Shown one piece after another: positions 36,036 through 49,023 of a DNA stretch of 64,000 nt. This DNA comes from Thalassolituus maritimus (GTDB lineage Bacteria > Pseudomonadota > Gammaproteobacteria > Pseudomonadales > Oceanobacteraceae). Under the pieces are notes generated by a model that was given only the letters and a program-made list of their open reading frames with translations, ran no database searches and was not told the DNA's origin. Positions within the stretch are counted from its first letter, which is position 1, and the number at the start of each line of letters is the position of its first letter. The position numbers and the translations under genes are program-made. The stretch lies in assembly GCF_900156675.1 (NCBI RefSeq), contig NZ_FTOH01000012.1:1-64000 (forward strand), in the 5' to 3' direction.

Positions 36036-38711
36036 TTAAGCAGGAGGTGGTGCAATAACTTCACGACTACCGTTGTGAGCTGGTGGTGAAACGACACCCG
36101 CTGCCTCCATGGTCTCGACGAGCCTTGCGGCCCGGTTGTAGCCAATACGTAATTTACGCTGCACTGATGAAATCGAGCATTTACCGGATTCGGTCACAAA
36201 GGCAACCGCCTGATCGTACAGGTCGTCTTTTTCACCGTCGGCGTCATCGCCGCCCATTCCCGGCACCGAACCATCCTCACCCACTTGTGTGATTTCTTCG
36301 ATGTAGTCAGGTTCCCCGCGTTGCTTCCATTCTGCAACGACGCGATGCACTTCGTCATCGTCAACGAAGGCTCCATGAACCCTTTCAGGCAAAGCGTTCC
36401 CTGGAGGCATAAACAACATGTCGCCATGCCCCAGCAGCTGCTCAGCCCCGCCCTGATCAAGAATGGTCCGCGAGTCGATTTTTGATGACACCTGGAATGC
36501 AATCCTCGTCGGGACGTTTGCTTTGATCAAGCCGGTAATAACGTCCACAGAGGGGCGCTGAGTCGCCAGAATCATATGAATGCCTGCCGCACGTGCTTTC
36601 TGGGCGATTCGAGCGATGAGTTCTTCTACTTTCTTACCAACCATCATCATCATGTCGGCAAACTCGTCCACGACAATCACAATGTACGGCAAGGGTTCAA
36701 GCGTGGGTGGAGTCGTATCGAATGATTGATCAATCTGCCAGAGCGGATCAGCCAGTGGCGTACCCGCCTCAATGGCATCCTTAACTTTCTTGTTATAGCC
36801 GGCAATGTTACGTACACCCATTGCAGCCATTAATTGATAGCGACGCTCCATTTCAGCGACCGACCAGCGAAGGCCACTTGCGGCCTCTTTCATATCAGTA
36901 ATAACAGGTGTCAGCAGATGAGGAATCCCCTCATAGACGGATAATTCCAGCATCTTCGGATCGACCAGAATCAACCTTAGCTCTTCGGGCGTAGACTTGA
37001 ATAGCAGTGAAAGCAGCATCGCATTCACACCTACAGACTTACCCGACCCTGTCGTACCCGCAACAAGGAGGTGGGGCATTTTGGCAAGGTCAGTAATCAC
37101 AGGGTTACCCGCAATATCATGACCCAGCGCGAGCGTAAGCGGTGATTTCGACTTGTCGTAATCTTCAGACGACAAAACCTCACCCAGTGTAACCATGGCG
37201 CGATTTTCGTTAGGGACTTCAATCCCCATGACCGATTTGCCCGGTATGACCTCTACAACACGTACCGCAACCATGGCCATCGAGCGTGCGAGATCCTTCG
37301 CTAGGTTCGATATCTTGCTGGCTTTGACACCCGGTGCCGGCTGGATCTCAAAACGCGTAATAACCGGGCCCGGCGCCACAGCAGTCACTTCAATTTTCAC
37401 ACCAAAGTCGGCAAGTTTCTGCACCAGAAGCTCTGATAAATCGTGCAGGCGTTCTTCCGAAAAGCCGGCCTTGCCATCACTTTTAGGCGGGTCCAGCAAA
37501 GCAATTGAAGGCAACGGGTCGTTACCTTTGAATAATTTGCCCTGTAAATCTCGTTTAGCCCGGTCGCTTGGGCGCGACTCGCGCTTTTCGAGCGGCTCAA
37601 TTTTCAAAGATTTAACATCGGCAACAGTGTTTTCGATGATGTCATTATTTGGGGCCGTCTTGGGCACTTCGCGGGCGGCGACAGCCTGTGTCGGGATAGC
37701 ACCTTCGTTTCTTGCCTCTTCGTTTCTTGCCTGGGCGGCAGGTGCGGGTTTGGGCTCGGCTTCAGGGCCAGGTTCAGGCTTAGAAACATCCCAGGGCAGA
37801 TCACTCACGAGCGAATCGTCACCGTGGTCATCCAATGCACTGAAGCCTTCGAAGCTGTCGAGCGGATCCTTGCCTGCATCGGATGCCGCAACGACTGATT
37901 GCGCATCGAGCCGGCTATTCTTAGGTAAACCTGAATTCGAGGCGGTGACTTCAGGCTTACTAGCAGAGCCAGGCTCTTGGGTGCCAGTCGCGCGTTTCTT
38001 CGCGACAAAGGCGAATGCCTTGCGAAAGATGCTGTCACCGGTCGTCTTTTGGTCGTGGGCAGTAGCGCCCGCTTTCTCCACGCTTCGAGAGTCAGTGTTC
38101 TTGTTTCCAGAAATACACCCAACAAAAGAAAGAGCGACACCACCGACCCGCTCGAAAAACATCAGCCAGGAGAACTCGAGAAACAAAACAAGGCCGAGTG
38201 CCAGTGCAATAATCAGAATTGAGACGGACCCGATAAAGCCGAACAACGGCGCCATTAGCGCTATAGCGCCCTCACCTATGATACCTCCAGCACCTGCTGG
38301 CAGGAGCTCGCCCCGCCAGATGCTGACATCTGCCAGAGCGGCAAGTGAGATAAGAATGAGCAGCAGGCCGCTGGCTCTGAGCACCCAGACCCGCCCTTCT
38401 ACGGCTGGCGCCTTGCGGAACAACAACCAGGTCTTAGCCATGATCAGAGCAGGAAAAGCGAATGCGAGATATCCCAGACCGTGAAGTAAAAAGTCGGCCA
38501 GGTAGGCTCCGACGCGCCCGATGGAGTTATCTGCCGTACCGCTGCCGACGACTGACCATGCGACATCTTCCGGATCATAGGAAATGAGAGCCAGAAACAG
38601 CAATACACAGCCAAGCGTAAGCAGAAGAAACCCTATGTCGTGGCGTTTACGCCAGCCGTCGTCCGACATATTTTTCTGTTTATTGTCGATTTCAGAGTGC
38701 TGCGATGACAA
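36036..38711 (-). CDS. ftsK: DNA translocase FtsK
   Basis: Division-site DNA pump that segregates chromosome termini and activates XerCD. It has 891 residues, closer to Pseudomonas (about 811) than E. coli (1329). Four to five transmembrane segments lie in 25-200, followed by a Pro/Ala/Ser-rich linker (about 200-400). The motor has Walker [13 protein letters not shown], Walker [16 protein letters not shown] and [20 protein letters not shown], and the C-terminal gamma winged helix reads [20 protein letters not shown]. It diverges from aat across 65 bases. Confidence 0.95.
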   Translation of the reverse strand: MSSQHSEIDNKQKNMSDDGWRKRHDIGFLLLTLGCVLLFLALISYDPEDVAWSVVGSGTADNSIGRVGAYLADFLLHGLGYLAFAFPALIMAKTWLLFRKAPAVEGRVWVLRASGLLLILISLAALADVSIWRGELLPAGAGGIIGEGAIALMAPLFGFIGSVSILIIALALGLVLFLEFSWLMFFERVGGVALSFVGCISGNKNTDSRSVEKAGATAHDQKTTGDSIFRKAFAFVAKKRATGTQEPGSASKPEVTASNSGLPKNSRLDAQSVVAASDAGKDPLDSFEGFSALDDHGDDSLVSDLPWDVSKPEPGPEAEPKPAPAAQARNEEARNEGAIPTQAVAAREVPKTAPNNDIIENTVADVKSLKIEPLEKRESRPSDRAKRDLQGKLFKGNDPLPSIALLDPPKSDGKAGFSEERLHDLSELLVQKLADFGVKIEVTAVAPGPVITRFEIQPAPGVKASKISNLAKDLARSMAMVAVRVVEVIPGKSVMGIEVPNENRAMVTLGEVLSSEDYDKSKSPLTLALGHDIAGNPVITDLAKMPHLLVAGTTGSGKSVGVNAMLLSLLFKSTPEELRLILVDPKMLELSVYEGIPHLLTPVITDMKEAASGLRWSVAEMERRYQLMAAMGVRNIAGYNKKVKDAIEAGTPLADPLWQIDQSFDTTPPTLEPLPYIVIVVDEFADMMMMVGKKVEELIARIAQKARAAGIHMILATQRPSVDVITGLIKANVPTRIAFQVSSKIDSRTILDQGGAEQLLGHGDMLFMPPGNALPERVHGAFVDDDEVHRVVAEWKQRGEPDYIEEITQVGEDGSVPGMGGDDADGEKDDLYDQAVAFVTESGKCSISSVQRKLRIGYNRAARLVETMEAAGVVSPPAHNGSREVIAPPPA

Positions 38712-38776
38712 AATATCGTCCTGCTAATGGTCAAACGTCCACAGTCTAACACGGCTAAACGAGCCTGTTCATAACT

Positions 38777-39472
38777 ATGATTGATTGGTTAGATGAGTTC
38801 CGCCCGCCGGAATTCCCAGATACAAGTAGAGCACTCGAAGAGCCCGAAGGACTTCTTGCCGCAGGCGGCCATCTGAGCCCTGCGTGGCTGGATTGCGCCT
38901 ATCGGAAAGGAATCTTTCCATGGAATGATCCTGATGAGGCGCGGCTCTGGTGGACTCCTATGCCTCGGGCAGTCATTCTTCCGGAAACCTTCAGAGTTCC
39001 TAAGAGGATTGCTCGCGAGGTTCGTAATACCGATCTTCGCGTCACAGCGAACCTTGACTTCAAAGGGGTAATGAAGGGCTGCATGGCTCCCCGGGCCGAC
39101 AGCGAAGGTACCTGGATAGACGATGAGATTATTGATAACTATCCCAGGCTCCATGATGCAGGTCGGGCGATATCAATAGAGTGCTGGGATGAATCCGGCG
39201 CCTTGTGTGGCGGTTTCTATGGGCTATCCATAGGACGTATTCTCTTTGGCGAAAGTATGTTTACCCAACACAGCGGAGCATCAAAGGTGGCCTTTGCTTC
39301 CGCCGCTCCACTCCTGTTTGAACTTGGTTTTGAGATGATTGATTGCCAGATGAGAACATCACATCTGGAGCGATTCGGTATTATTGAGCTGGATCGCCCT
39401 GAATTTGAGAGCCGACTTCTCGCGGGAGTAAACAAGCCTGCGCCTCCATCACTCCCCGGCGTTCTGATATGA
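38777..39472 (+). CDS. aat: Leucyl/phenylalanyl-tRNA-protein transferase
   Basis: Adds Leu or Phe to proteins with N-terminal Lys or Arg, creating N-degrons for ClpS-ClpA, both encoded nearby. It has 231 residues. Family motifs: RKGIFPWNDPDEARLWWTP, TWIDDEIIDNYPRLHDAG, GGFYGLSIGRILFGESMF and MIDCQMRTSHLERFG. Its stop overlaps the bpt start as ATGA. Confidence 0.95.
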   Translation: MIDWLDEFRPPEFPDTSRALEEPEGLLAAGGHLSPAWLDCAYRKGIFPWNDPDEARLWWTPMPRAVILPETFRVPKRIAREVRNTDLRVTANLDFKGVMKGCMAPRADSEGTWIDDEIIDNYPRLHDAGRAISIECWDESGALCGGFYGLSIGRILFGESMFTQHSGASKVAFASAAPLLFELGFEMIDCQMRTSHLERFGIIELDRPEFESRLLAGVNKPAPPSLPGVLI

Positions 39473-40176
39473 GATCAATCCCCTTATTTACACCTGCCGA
39501 GACACACGACTGTCCATACCTTGAAGACAGACAAGCGCAGAGTCAGTACGTCGACCCCAGGATAGTACCGGACATGGATACCATGAGCGCACTGAGTCGG
39601 CTGGGCTTCCGGCGCAGCGGAAAGCTCATTTACCGGCCCTCCTGCCCATCGTGCCGCGAATGCCAGTCCATCAGAATCCCAACCGCACAGTTTGCCCCGA
39701 GCAGAAACATGAAACGCGTACTTAATCGCACTCGCCACTGGCGAGTGTCGGTGCGCGCTTTGTCGGATAGCCCTGAATTCTTCGATCTCTACTGCAGGTA
39801 TATTAATGCGAGGCATCAGGATGGTGACATGTACCCCCCATCCCGACAGACCTACGATGAGTTTATTGGCGAAAGCCTCGGCAACACACAGTTTCTCGTG
39901 GCCGAGGATAGCGAGGGGGTCATTGGTGTTCTGGTTTTCGATAGATTCAATGATGGGCTCTCGGCTGTGTATTGCTTCTACGAGCCGGACCGGGAAAACG
40001 AATCAGTAGGCACATCCATGATTATCCGCCTGACACTGTTAGCGAGAAGCGTCGGACTTCCCTACAACTATCTCGGGTATTACGTCGAGAACTGTCGGAA
40101 AATGAGCTACAAAGCACGCTTCACTCCTCTGGAAGTTCTTAGCGATAACGACTGGATACGCCTAAATCCCGCCTAA
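39469..40176 (+). CDS. bpt: Aspartate/glutamate leucyltransferase
   Basis: Bpt-type transferase (historically named arginyltransferase, ate) that adds leucine to N-terminal Asp or Glu and so feeds the N-degron pathway. It has 235 residues. The N-terminal cysteine-rich part has CPYLEDRQAQSQYVDP and CPSCRECQSIRIP. The C-terminal acyltransferase-like domain includes YNYLGYYVENCRKMSYKARF. It is coupled to aat. Confidence 0.94.
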   Translation: MRSIPLFTPAETHDCPYLEDRQAQSQYVDPRIVPDMDTMSALSRLGFRRSGKLIYRPSCPSCRECQSIRIPTAQFAPSRNMKRVLNRTRHWRVSVRALSDSPEFFDLYCRYINARHQDGDMYPPSRQTYDEFIGESLGNTQFLVAEDSEGVIGVLVFDRFNDGLSAVYCFYEPDRENESVGTSMIIRLTLLARSVGLPYNYLGYYVENCRKMSYKARFTPLEVLSDNDWIRLNPA

Positions 40177-40243
40177 GCTTTGCTATAGCGAGTGTTTTAG
40201 GGCAGAATGCGCGCGCATTGAACAAGTTTCAGACAGGTGACGA

Positions 40244-40462
40244 ATGGCAAAAGACGATCACATTGAAATGGAAGGCGAAGTCATCGACACGCTTCCTAAT
40301 ACAATGTTCCGGGTTAAACTGGAAAACGGTCACGTAGTGACCGCTCATATTTCCGGCAAAATGCGTAAGAACTACATCCGTATTCTTACTGGCGACAAAG
40401 TTAAAGTGGAACTGACACCTTACGACCTCAGTAAGGGACGCATCACTTACCGCGCTCGCTGA
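40244..40462 (+). CDS. infA: Translation initiation factor IF-1
   Basis: 72-residue OB-fold protein that occupies the ribosomal A site during initiation. The sequence [33 protein letters not shown] and [19 protein letters not shown] matches the family throughout. A good site (AGGTGA) precedes the ATG. It follows bpt by 67 bases and converges with clpA. Confidence 0.98.
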   Translation: MAKDDHIEMEGEVIDTLPNTMFRVKLENGHVVTAHISGKMRKNYIRILTGDKVKVELTPYDLSKGRITYRAR

Positions 40463-40480
40463 TCCTCGCCTTCGGCAATC

Positions 40481-40500
40481 TGCCGGCCATCAGGCCGGCA
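40481..40500. terminator. Hairpin between convergent infA and clpA
   Basis: TGCCGGCC (40481-40488) and GGCCGGCA (40493-40500) pair perfectly around ATCA, overlapping the clpA stop. A long T run is missing on both sides, so termination may be partial. Confidence 0.5.
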
Positions 40501-42748
40501 TTGCCTCAGGTAATTCCAACGAAAGCTCGCCGTCGACGACGGTAATCTCAATCTCACCACCCTTCGAAAGATCACCAAACAGGATCTTCTCAGCCAGCGG
40601 TTTCTTGATCTTATCCTGAACCAAACGAGCCATTGGGCGTGCGCCCATCTTCTCGTCATAGCCGTGCTCAGCAAGCCAGCTACGGGCCTCATCATCAACG
40701 TTCAGCAGCACACCCTTGTCGTCCAGCTGACCCTGAAGTTCAGCCAGGAACTTATCGACAACATGTAGCGTGGTATCCGGCGTAAGAGGCGCGAACTGAA
40801 TAACACTGTCAAGACGGTTACGAAACTCAGGTGTGAACAGCTTCTTAAGCTCCTCGGCACCATCCGTTGTATGATCCTGCTGGGTAAAGCCAATACTCGC
40901 ACGACTCATCTGAGCAGCACCGGCATTGGTCGTCATAACCAGAATCACGTTGCGGAAGTCCGTCTTGCGACCGTTGTTATCCGTCAGCGTACCGTGGTCC
41001 ATAACCTGAAGCAGAATATTGAACACCTCAGGGTGAGCCTTCTCGATTTCATCCAGAAGCAGAACGCAATGAGGCGTTTTATTTACCGCTTCTGTCAGTA
41101 AGCCGCCCTGGTCATAACCCACATAACCTGGAGGCGCACCAATCAGGCGAGATACTGTGTGGCGCTCCATGTACTCAGACATATCGAAGCGGACAAGCTC
41201 CATGCCCATGACAGACGCCAGCTGCTTCGTAACCTCTGTTTTACCAACACCGGTTGGGCCAGCGAAGAGGAATGAGCCGATCGGCTTTTGCGGACTGTTC
41301 AACCCGGCACGAGACATTTTAATGGCTGTTGAGAGTGTCTGAATCGCTTCATTCTGACCAAATACCACCATCTCGAGCTTATCTTCGAGACCAAAGAGCA
41401 GTTCTTTGTCAGACGCTGATACAGACTTCGGTGGAATGCGTGCTATCGCTGCCACCACCTCTTCTACTTCACCCACATTAATGGTCTTCTTACGTTTGCT
41501 TGGTGGGACCATCTGCTGTAAAGCACCTACTTCATCAATCACATCAATTGCCTTGTCGGGCATGTTGCGGTCATTGATGTAGCGATCGGCCAACTCTGCA
41601 GCGGCTTTAAGGGCTTTGTCCGTGTACTTGACCTTGTGGTGTTCCTCGAAGCGAGACTTGAGACCCTTGAGGATTTTATAAGTATCCTCAACAGACGGCT
41701 CTGCAACATCGATCTTCTGGAAACGACGGGTCAGAGCACTGTCTTTCTCGAAAATCCCACGGAATTCCGTAAATGTGGTTGAGCCTATGCAGCGCACCTC
41801 ACCTGAACTCAGAAGCGGCTTCAGCAGATTGCTTGCATCCATAACGCCACCAGAGGCGGCACCAGCACCGATAATGGTGTGAATTTCATCGATAAACAGT
41901 ATGCCGTGAGGTTGACGCTTCAACTCTGCCAGCAATGCTTTGAAACGTTTTTCGAAGTCACCCCGGTATTTAGTGCCAGCCAGAAGTGCGCCCATATCGA
42001 GACTGTAGACAACAGCATCGCTGATCACATCGGGTACTTCTTCGTCGACAATGCGCTTAGCCAGGCCTTCAATAATGGCCGTTTTACCGACGCCAGAGTC
42101 ACCGACAAGAAGCGGATTGTTCTTACGTCGACGCGCCAGAATCTGCACAAGACGATTAACTTCAAACTCGCGTCCGATCAATGGGTCGATTTTACCCTCG
42201 CGCGCCAGGCGATTGAGGTTAGTCGCATACCCTTCAAGAGCAGACTTAGACCCTGCTTCCGCTTCTTCATCGAGATTGTCTGCCGCCTGATCAGCGCCTT
42301 CTTCCGGACCGCTGACTTTCGAAATGCCATGAGAGATGTAATTAACCACATCAATACGGGCAATATTCTGTTGTTTCAGGAAATAAACAGCCTGGCTTTC
42401 CTGCTCACTGAATATAGCGACAAGAACATTCGCGCCGGAGACTTCGGTCTTACCCGATGACTGAACGTGGAATACGGCGCGCTGCAGGACGCGCTGAAAA
42501 CCCAACGTTGGTTGAGTCTCCTGCTCGCCATTAGATTCAGGAATAAGGGGCGTTGTGGAATCGACAAAGTCATCCAGATCTTTGCGAAGTTTAACAATAT
42601 CGGCTCCACAAGCCTGGAGTACGGTCGAAGCCGCATCATTATCCAGAAGCGCCAACAGCAGATGTTCGACTGTCATAAATTCGTGACGCTTGGAACGAGC
42701 CTCCTTGAATGCTTCATTCAGGGTTTGCTCGAGTTCTCTATTCAGCAT
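40490..42748 (-). CDS. clpA: ATP-dependent Clp protease ATP-binding subunit ClpA
   Basis: AAA+ unfoldase that feeds ClpP, with N-degron substrates presented by ClpS. It has 752 residues: N-terminal double-repeat domain (about 1-145), first AAA module (Walker [11 protein letters not shown]), second AAA module (Walker [11 protein letters not shown]), and the C-terminal D2-small domain. The ClpP-binding IGF/IGL-type loop region is expected near 615. It follows clpS by 14 bases. Confidence 0.96.
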   Translation of the reverse strand: MLNRELEQTLNEAFKEARSKRHEFMTVEHLLLALLDNDAASTVLQACGADIVKLRKDLDDFVDSTTPLIPESNGEQETQPTLGFQRVLQRAVFHVQSSGKTEVSGANVLVAIFSEQESQAVYFLKQQNIARIDVVNYISHGISKVSGPEEGADQAADNLDEEAEAGSKSALEGYATNLNRLAREGKIDPLIGREFEVNRLVQILARRRKNNPLLVGDSGVGKTAIIEGLAKRIVDEEVPDVISDAVVYSLDMGALLAGTKYRGDFEKRFKALLAELKRQPHGILFIDEIHTIIGAGAASGGVMDASNLLKPLLSSGEVRCIGSTTFTEFRGIFEKDSALTRRFQKIDVAEPSVEDTYKILKGLKSRFEEHHKVKYTDKALKAAAELADRYINDRNMPDKAIDVIDEVGALQQMVPPSKRKKTINVGEVEEVVAAIARIPPKSVSASDKELLFGLEDKLEMVVFGQNEAIQTLSTAIKMSRAGLNSPQKPIGSFLFAGPTGVGKTEVTKQLASVMGMELVRFDMSEYMERHTVSRLIGAPPGYVGYDQGGLLTEAVNKTPHCVLLLDEIEKAHPEVFNILLQVMDHGTLTDNNGRKTDFRNVILVMTTNAGAAQMSRASIGFTQQDHTTDGAEELKKLFTPEFRNRLDSVIQFAPLTPDTTLHVVDKFLAELQGQLDDKGVLLNVDDEARSWLAEHGYDEKMGARPMARLVQDKIKKPLAEKILFGDLSKGGEIEITVVDGELSLELPEAMPA

Positions 42749-42762
42749 AAAGCCTCCTGGTT

Positions 42763-43152
42763 TCAGTCGTCTGCCGGGGCTATCTCACACATCAACGGAT
42801 GTTGGCAGTCCTTGGAGTATTGATTCACAATTTCTGCTTTAGTTTCAGCAATGTCTTTAGTATAGACGCCACACACAGCACTGCCTTTCATGTGGACCGC
42901 GAGCATGATTTCTGTTGCCTGCTCCGGTGTCTTGCTGAAAAACTGTTGTAAAACCTCTACAACAAACTCCATTGGGGTGTAGTCATCATTCATCATCACC
43001 ACACTATACATCGACGGACGCTTCAGCTCCGGCAGGGATTCCTGAAGCGCAATATTTCCGTCGTCCTCGTGATGAGGATCCTGACCACTTAAGCTTAGTT
43101 GATATTTATACATGACGCGTCGATGGGATTCTGTGTTTGCCAAATTAGTCAC
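42763..43152 (-). CDS. clpS: Clp protease adaptor ClpS
   Basis: Adaptor that binds N-degrons and hands them to ClpA. The core [24 protein letters not shown] (here split as [18 protein letters not shown]) and [21 protein letters not shown] is intact. The GTG at 43152 gives 129 residues; ATG at 43113 ([12 protein letters not shown]) gives 116 residues, closer to the usual 106-122. Neither has a strong ribosome binding site, so the start is unsettled. Confidence 0.93.
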   Translation of the reverse strand: MTNLANTESHRRVMYKYQLSLSGQDPHHEDDGNIALQESLPELKRPSMYSVVMMNDDYTPMEFVVEVLQQFFSKTPEQATEIMLAVHMKGSAVCGVYTKDIAETKAEIVNQYSKDCQHPLMCEIAPADD

Positions 43153-43334
43153 ATGATAACGCTGTCAGGCCAACCCGACCACTCAGGCATACCACCTTAG
43201 TCGAATATGTAATTAATTAGGTCAATTAGTGTCTTGACGGGCCACAATGGGCGGCGTAGGTTTTATACGACTAGGGTATACAAGCCCTATCCACGAAAAA
43301 CGCACCTATATCTGTAGTTATAAGGAGATTTGCG

Positions 43335-43595
43335 ATGAAAACAGGGACTGTAAAGTGGTTCAATAACGCCAAAGGTTACGGTTTCATCCTAAGTGACGAA
43401 ACCAACGAAGATCTGTTTGCTCATTACTCAGTCATTGATATGGACGGATACCGCACACTGAAAGCAGGTCAATCTGTCCAATTCGACATCAAACCCAGCG
43501 ATAAAGGACTGCACGCGATCAATATCCGTGCCCTTGACGGTGCAGAGGCTTCGGCACCAACAGCAGCAAAGGCCGAGCAAGCAGAGCCTGCCTGA
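43335..43595 (+). CDS. cspD: Cold-shock-like protein CspD
   Basis: Single cold-shock domain protein of 86 residues with RNA-binding motifs GTVKWFNNAKGYGFI and DLFAHYSVI, plus an Ala/Glu-rich tail. CspD inhibits replication in stationary-phase E. coli; the sequence fits the CspD branch (SVIDMDGYRTLKAGQ). AAGGAG lies 7 bases before the ATG. It diverges from clpS, as in E. coli and Pseudomonas. Confidence 0.95.
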   Translation: MKTGTVKWFNNAKGYGFILSDETNEDLFAHYSVIDMDGYRTLKAGQSVQFDIKPSDKGLHAINIRALDGAEASAPTAAKAEQAEPA

Positions 43596-43621
43596 GGCGC
43601 AATCTGTTTCAGAAGCGCATA

Positions 43622-43647
43622 AAAAAACCGCCGGAAGGCGGTTTTTT
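43622..43647. terminator. Bidirectional intrinsic terminator (cspD/icd)
   Basis: AAAAAACCGCC (43622-43632) and GGCGGTTTTTT (43637-43647) pair around GGAA, between the convergent cspD and icd genes. Confidence 0.92.
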
Positions 43648-43661
43648 CTTTTAACCCAGCA

Positions 43662-45911
<2,250 letters not shown>

Positions 45912-45980
45912 CTATTGCTGTGTCGCATGAACCGGCTTCACTAACTTGTGGTAAGTGAAGGACTCCGATCCGGTATGGCT

Positions 45981-46003
45981 GCAAGCTGGTGATGCCAGAT
46001 TGC
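45981..46003. repeat. Near-perfect inverted repeat upstream of icd
   Basis: GCAAGCTGG (45981-45989) and CCAGATTGC (45995-46003) pair with one mismatch around TGATG, in the 215-base gap between the divergent icd and rluE. It could be a regulator site or part of an icd leader. Confidence 0.25.
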
Positions 46004-46105
46004 ATCTAAACCGATGCTGAGTAGCTTCTTAAGTGCCGCTAATTTGTAGTTTTTCTACAAAAAATGCAAGCTAGACAAAAGAATAAGTAATTTTCTTACA
46101 AAACC

Positions 46106-46735
46106 ATGGCTCGCCTGATACTTCTTAACAAACCATTCAACGTTCTTTGTCAGTTCACTGATAAAAAAGGGCGGCCCACGCTGGCCGACTTTGTAACCAC
46201 ACCCGGGGTATATCCGGCCGGGCGGCTCGACTACGACTCCGAAGGCCTGGTTCTGCTTACCGATTCTGGACCACTACAAGCAAGGATAGCTGACCCTCAG
46301 CATAAGATGACAAAAACCTATTGGGTGCAGGTTGAAGGACGTCCCGATGATAGCGAAATTGATGCGCTTCGGAGTGGGGTCACGCTGAAAGATGGCCCAA
46401 CCCGCCCTGCCAAAGTTGCCATTATTGAGCCACCCAACGTTTGGGAGCGAAACCCTCCGATTCGCTACAGGGAAAACGACGTTACTACCTGGCTACAAAT
46501 CGAAATTTCAGAGGGGCGCAACCGGCAGGTCAGGCGCATGACGGCCCATATCGGCCACCCTACTCTTCGTTTGATTCGAGCATCTGTTGGTCCGTGGTCG
46601 CTGAGTGACATAGGCACGCCCGGCGAGTTCACGTCCGTCGAAGTTCATATGCCAAAGAACTCCGGATCTCGCCGAAAGCCAACGAAACATACCGGCAAGC
46701 CGACTCGACGCAACAGCACTCAACGTAAACGCTGA
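46106..46735 (+). CDS. rluE: 23S rRNA pseudouridine synthase RluE
   Basis: Forms pseudouridine 2457 in 23S rRNA. It has 209 residues. The catalytic Asp is in GRLDYDSEGLVLLT, and the family motifs MTKTYWVQVEG, ISEGRNRQVRRMTAHIGHPTLRLIR follow in order (shown in part). The basic C-terminal tail (RRKPTKHTGKPTRRNSTQRK) is rich in Lys/Arg, typical of RNA binding. No S4 domain is present. The gene order icd-rluE-nudJ-mnmA is as in E. coli. Confidence 0.93.
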   Translation: MARLILLNKPFNVLCQFTDKKGRPTLADFVTTPGVYPAGRLDYDSEGLVLLTDSGPLQARIADPQHKMTKTYWVQVEGRPDDSEIDALRSGVTLKDGPTRPAKVAIIEPPNVWERNPPIRYRENDVTTWLQIEISEGRNRQVRRMTAHIGHPTLRLIRASVGPWSLSDIGTPGEFTSVEVHMPKNSGSRRKPTKHTGKPTRRNSTQRKR

Positions 46736-46828
46736 ATTTCCAGTGCGGTAGCCATTCGAGCAACCGCCAAAGATGCCTCATACGAGCATTTAAGGTAAAC
46801 TTCGCAGCTTGATTTTACCGGAGGCCTC

Positions 46829-47281
46829 ATGACTGCCGAACGCTGGACACCGCACGCTACCGTAGCCACTATCGTCACCCGCGGGGACGACTTTCTCATG
46901 GTGGAGGAAATGAGCAATGGAGCGCGCGTCATCAATCAGCCAGCCGGACACATCGAGAAAGATGAAGCTGTTATTGATGCGGCCGTGCGTGAGACCCTTG
47001 AAGAAACCGGGTGGGAAGTGAAACCTACAGCCCTGCTCGGGTTTTACACCTACACAGCGCCCGCTAACGGTGTTACTTACCATCGGTATTGTCTTATTGC
47101 TGAAGCTATCCGGGAAGTACCAGACGCAGAGCTGGATGAAGGGATTATCGGCCCATCATGGATGTCTATTGAAGAACTGAGGGGCGCCACCAATCTGCGC
47201 AGCCCCATGGTACTGACCTGCGCTGAAGACTACCTCTCGCGTAAACATTATCCGTTAGACCTGATTATTGAGCATCCCTGA
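46829..47281 (+). CDS. nudJ: Nudix hydrolase NudJ
   Basis: Nudix phosphohydrolase of 150 residues. The Nudix box runs from GHIEKDEAVIDAAVRETLEE to TGWE (about 38-60) and is complete, with the metal-binding REtLEE core. In E. coli NudJ acts on nucleoside tri/diphosphates and thiamine pyrophosphate precursors. GGAGG lies 4 bases before the ATG. mnmA starts directly after the stop codon. Confidence 0.9.
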   Translation: MTAERWTPHATVATIVTRGDDFLMVEEMSNGARVINQPAGHIEKDEAVIDAAVRETLEETGWEVKPTALLGFYTYTAPANGVTYHRYCLIAEAIREVPDAELDEGIIGPSWMSIEELRGATNLRSPMVLTCAEDYLSRKHYPLDLIIEHP

Positions 47282-48376
47282 ATGACAGACATCTCCAATA
47301 CCAAAGTCATCGTCGGCATGTCTGGCGGTGTTGATTCTTCCGTCTCCGCCTACCTGCTGATTGAACAAGGCTACCAGGTGGAAGGCCTGTTCATGAAGAA
47401 CTGGGACGAAGATGATGGGACGGAATACTGCACGGCCAAAGAAGATCTGGCAGACGCCCAGCAGGTCTGCGACACGCTTGGCATTAAGCTTCATCAAGCT
47501 AACTTTGCTGCAGAGTACTGGGATAACGTATTCGAACACTTCCTCCATGAATACAAGGCTGGCCGCACGCCCAATCCGGATATCCTGTGCAATCGCGAGA
47601 TCAAATTCAAAGCCTTTCTTGAGTACGCAAAAGTGCTGGGCGCTGACCTTATTGCGACCGGACATTATGTGCGCCGGGGGCAGCGTGGCGACGATACGGT
47701 GTTATTAAAGGGGCTCGATGGCAACAAGGACCAGAGCTACTTCCTGCATGCCGTCGGCGGAAAAGAGATCGCCATGACCCTATTCCCTGTTGGCGAGTTG
47801 GAAAAGCCTGAGGTTCGCAGGATAGCCGAAGAGAACAACCTGGTAACGGCCTCCAAGAAAGACTCGACTGGCATTTGCTTCATCGGCGAGCGTCGTTTTA
47901 AAGACTTCCTCAAGCAGTACCTTCCTGCACAGCCTGGTCGCATAGAAACACCAGAAGGTGAAGACATTGGCCAGCACAGCGGCTTGATGTATCACACTCT
48001 CGGCCAGCGTCAGGGGCTTGGTATTGGCGGTTTGAAGAATCACCCGGACGCTCCCTGGTTTGTTGCTGGCAAGGACCTTGAGCGGAACGTATTGATTGCC
48101 GTACAGGGGAAAAACCACCCGCTGCTATTTACCGACTGGTTAACGACAACTGAGGTGTTCTGGGTGAATGCCGCTCCGGAGACACCATTGCGCTGCAAAG
48201 CAAAAGTGAGATACCGCCAGGACGATCAGGACTGTGTCATTGAAGCAAGCGGCACAGGATTTCGGGTAACGTTCGATAAACCACAGCGCGCCGTCACACC
48301 CGGTCAGTCGGTCGTGTTTTATCTTGAAGATCTGTGTCTGGGCGGAGGCATAATCGAGGCAACGGGAAACAACTGA
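47282..48376 (+). CDS. mnmA: tRNA-specific 2-thiouridylase MnmA
   Basis: Thiolates uridine 34 of tRNA-Lys, Glu and Gln using sulfur from TusE, whose genes are also in this window. It has 364 residues. The PP-loop is [15 protein letters not shown], the catalytic cysteines sit in [13 protein letters not shown] and [10 protein letters not shown], and the family pattern ATGHYVRR is present. Its stop overlaps the hflD start as TGATG. Confidence 0.96.
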   Translation: MTDISNTKVIVGMSGGVDSSVSAYLLIEQGYQVEGLFMKNWDEDDGTEYCTAKEDLADAQQVCDTLGIKLHQANFAAEYWDNVFEHFLHEYKAGRTPNPDILCNREIKFKAFLEYAKVLGADLIATGHYVRRGQRGDDTVLLKGLDGNKDQSYFLHAVGGKEIAMTLFPVGELEKPEVRRIAEENNLVTASKKDSTGICFIGERRFKDFLKQYLPAQPGRIETPEGEDIGQHSGLMYHTLGQRQGLGIGGLKNHPDAPWFVAGKDLERNVLIAVQGKNHPLLFTDWLTTTEVFWVNAAPETPLRCKAKVRYRQDDQDCVIEASGTGFRVTFDKPQRAVTPGQSVVFYLEDLCLGGGIIEATGNN

Positions 48377-48999
48377 TGACGACACAACAAAAACAACAAG
48401 CAATCGCCCTTGCTGCCGTATTTCAGGCTGCGTCACTTGTAGAAGAGCTCGCCCGCACCGGCGACGTCCCCAGCGAAGCCACCCAACCTATGATCGATAG
48501 TCTTTTCGTTCAGAATCCAGACAACTTCGACAGTATTTATGGAGACCCCGCCGAAAGCCTTGGCCGGGGGTTGGAGACATTACTGACCGTCAGTGATCGT
48601 GACGCGGGTCAAGTCGGTCCGGATGTCACCCGCTACGCATTGAGCCTGCTCCACCTCGAGAGAAAGCTAAGCAAGGCACCAGGGATGCTGGACGCCCTCG
48701 GGCAAGGCATCCAGCAGGCATCCCGTCAGGCTGAGCATTTTTCGAATGCGCACCCGAATACAATTGCGGCACTCGCTGATCTGTACAAGCAGACACTCAG
48801 CCAGCTGAGCTTCAGGATTCGGGTAACAGGCAACCCAACTTACCTGCAGAATGCGGGCACAGCCGACAAGGTAAGGGCCATTCTCTTGTCTGGTATTCGC
48901 GCTGCAATTCTGTGGCGTCAGGTTGGGGGGCGACGCTGGCAACTGCTTTTCAGCCGTCGTCGTTACTCAGAAATATGTCGCGACCTCCTGACTGAGTAA
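48376..48999 (+). CDS. hflD: High-frequency lysogenization protein HflD
   Basis: Peripheral membrane protein; in E. coli it binds phage lambda CII and slows its DNA binding. ATG at 48376 (overlapping the mnmA stop) gives 207 residues, normal for the family. The sequence IALAAVFQAASLVEELARTG and LLSGIRAAILWRQVGGRRWQLLFSR (shown in part) is typical. In E. coli and Pseudomonas purB follows; here an accessory cassette follows instead. Confidence 0.93.
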   Translation: MTTQQKQQAIALAAVFQAASLVEELARTGDVPSEATQPMIDSLFVQNPDNFDSIYGDPAESLGRGLETLLTVSDRDAGQVGPDVTRYALSLLHLERKLSKAPGMLDALGQGIQQASRQAEHFSNAHPNTIAALADLYKQTLSQLSFRIRVTGNPTYLQNAGTADKVRAILLSGIRAAILWRQVGGRRWQLLFSRRRYSEICRDLLTE

Positions 49000-49023
49000 A
49001 ACCACCAAGCAAAAGGACTTGCA

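Noticed and set aside
37195-38484. Long 429-residue open frame on the plus strand inside ftsK
   Set aside because: It is antisense to the well-supported ftsK frame, is Ser/Pro/Ala-rich as expected for a mirror of the FtsK linker, and matches no family.
41879-42460. Plus-strand frame of 193 residues inside clpA
   Set aside because: Antisense to intact clpA; no recognisable domain.
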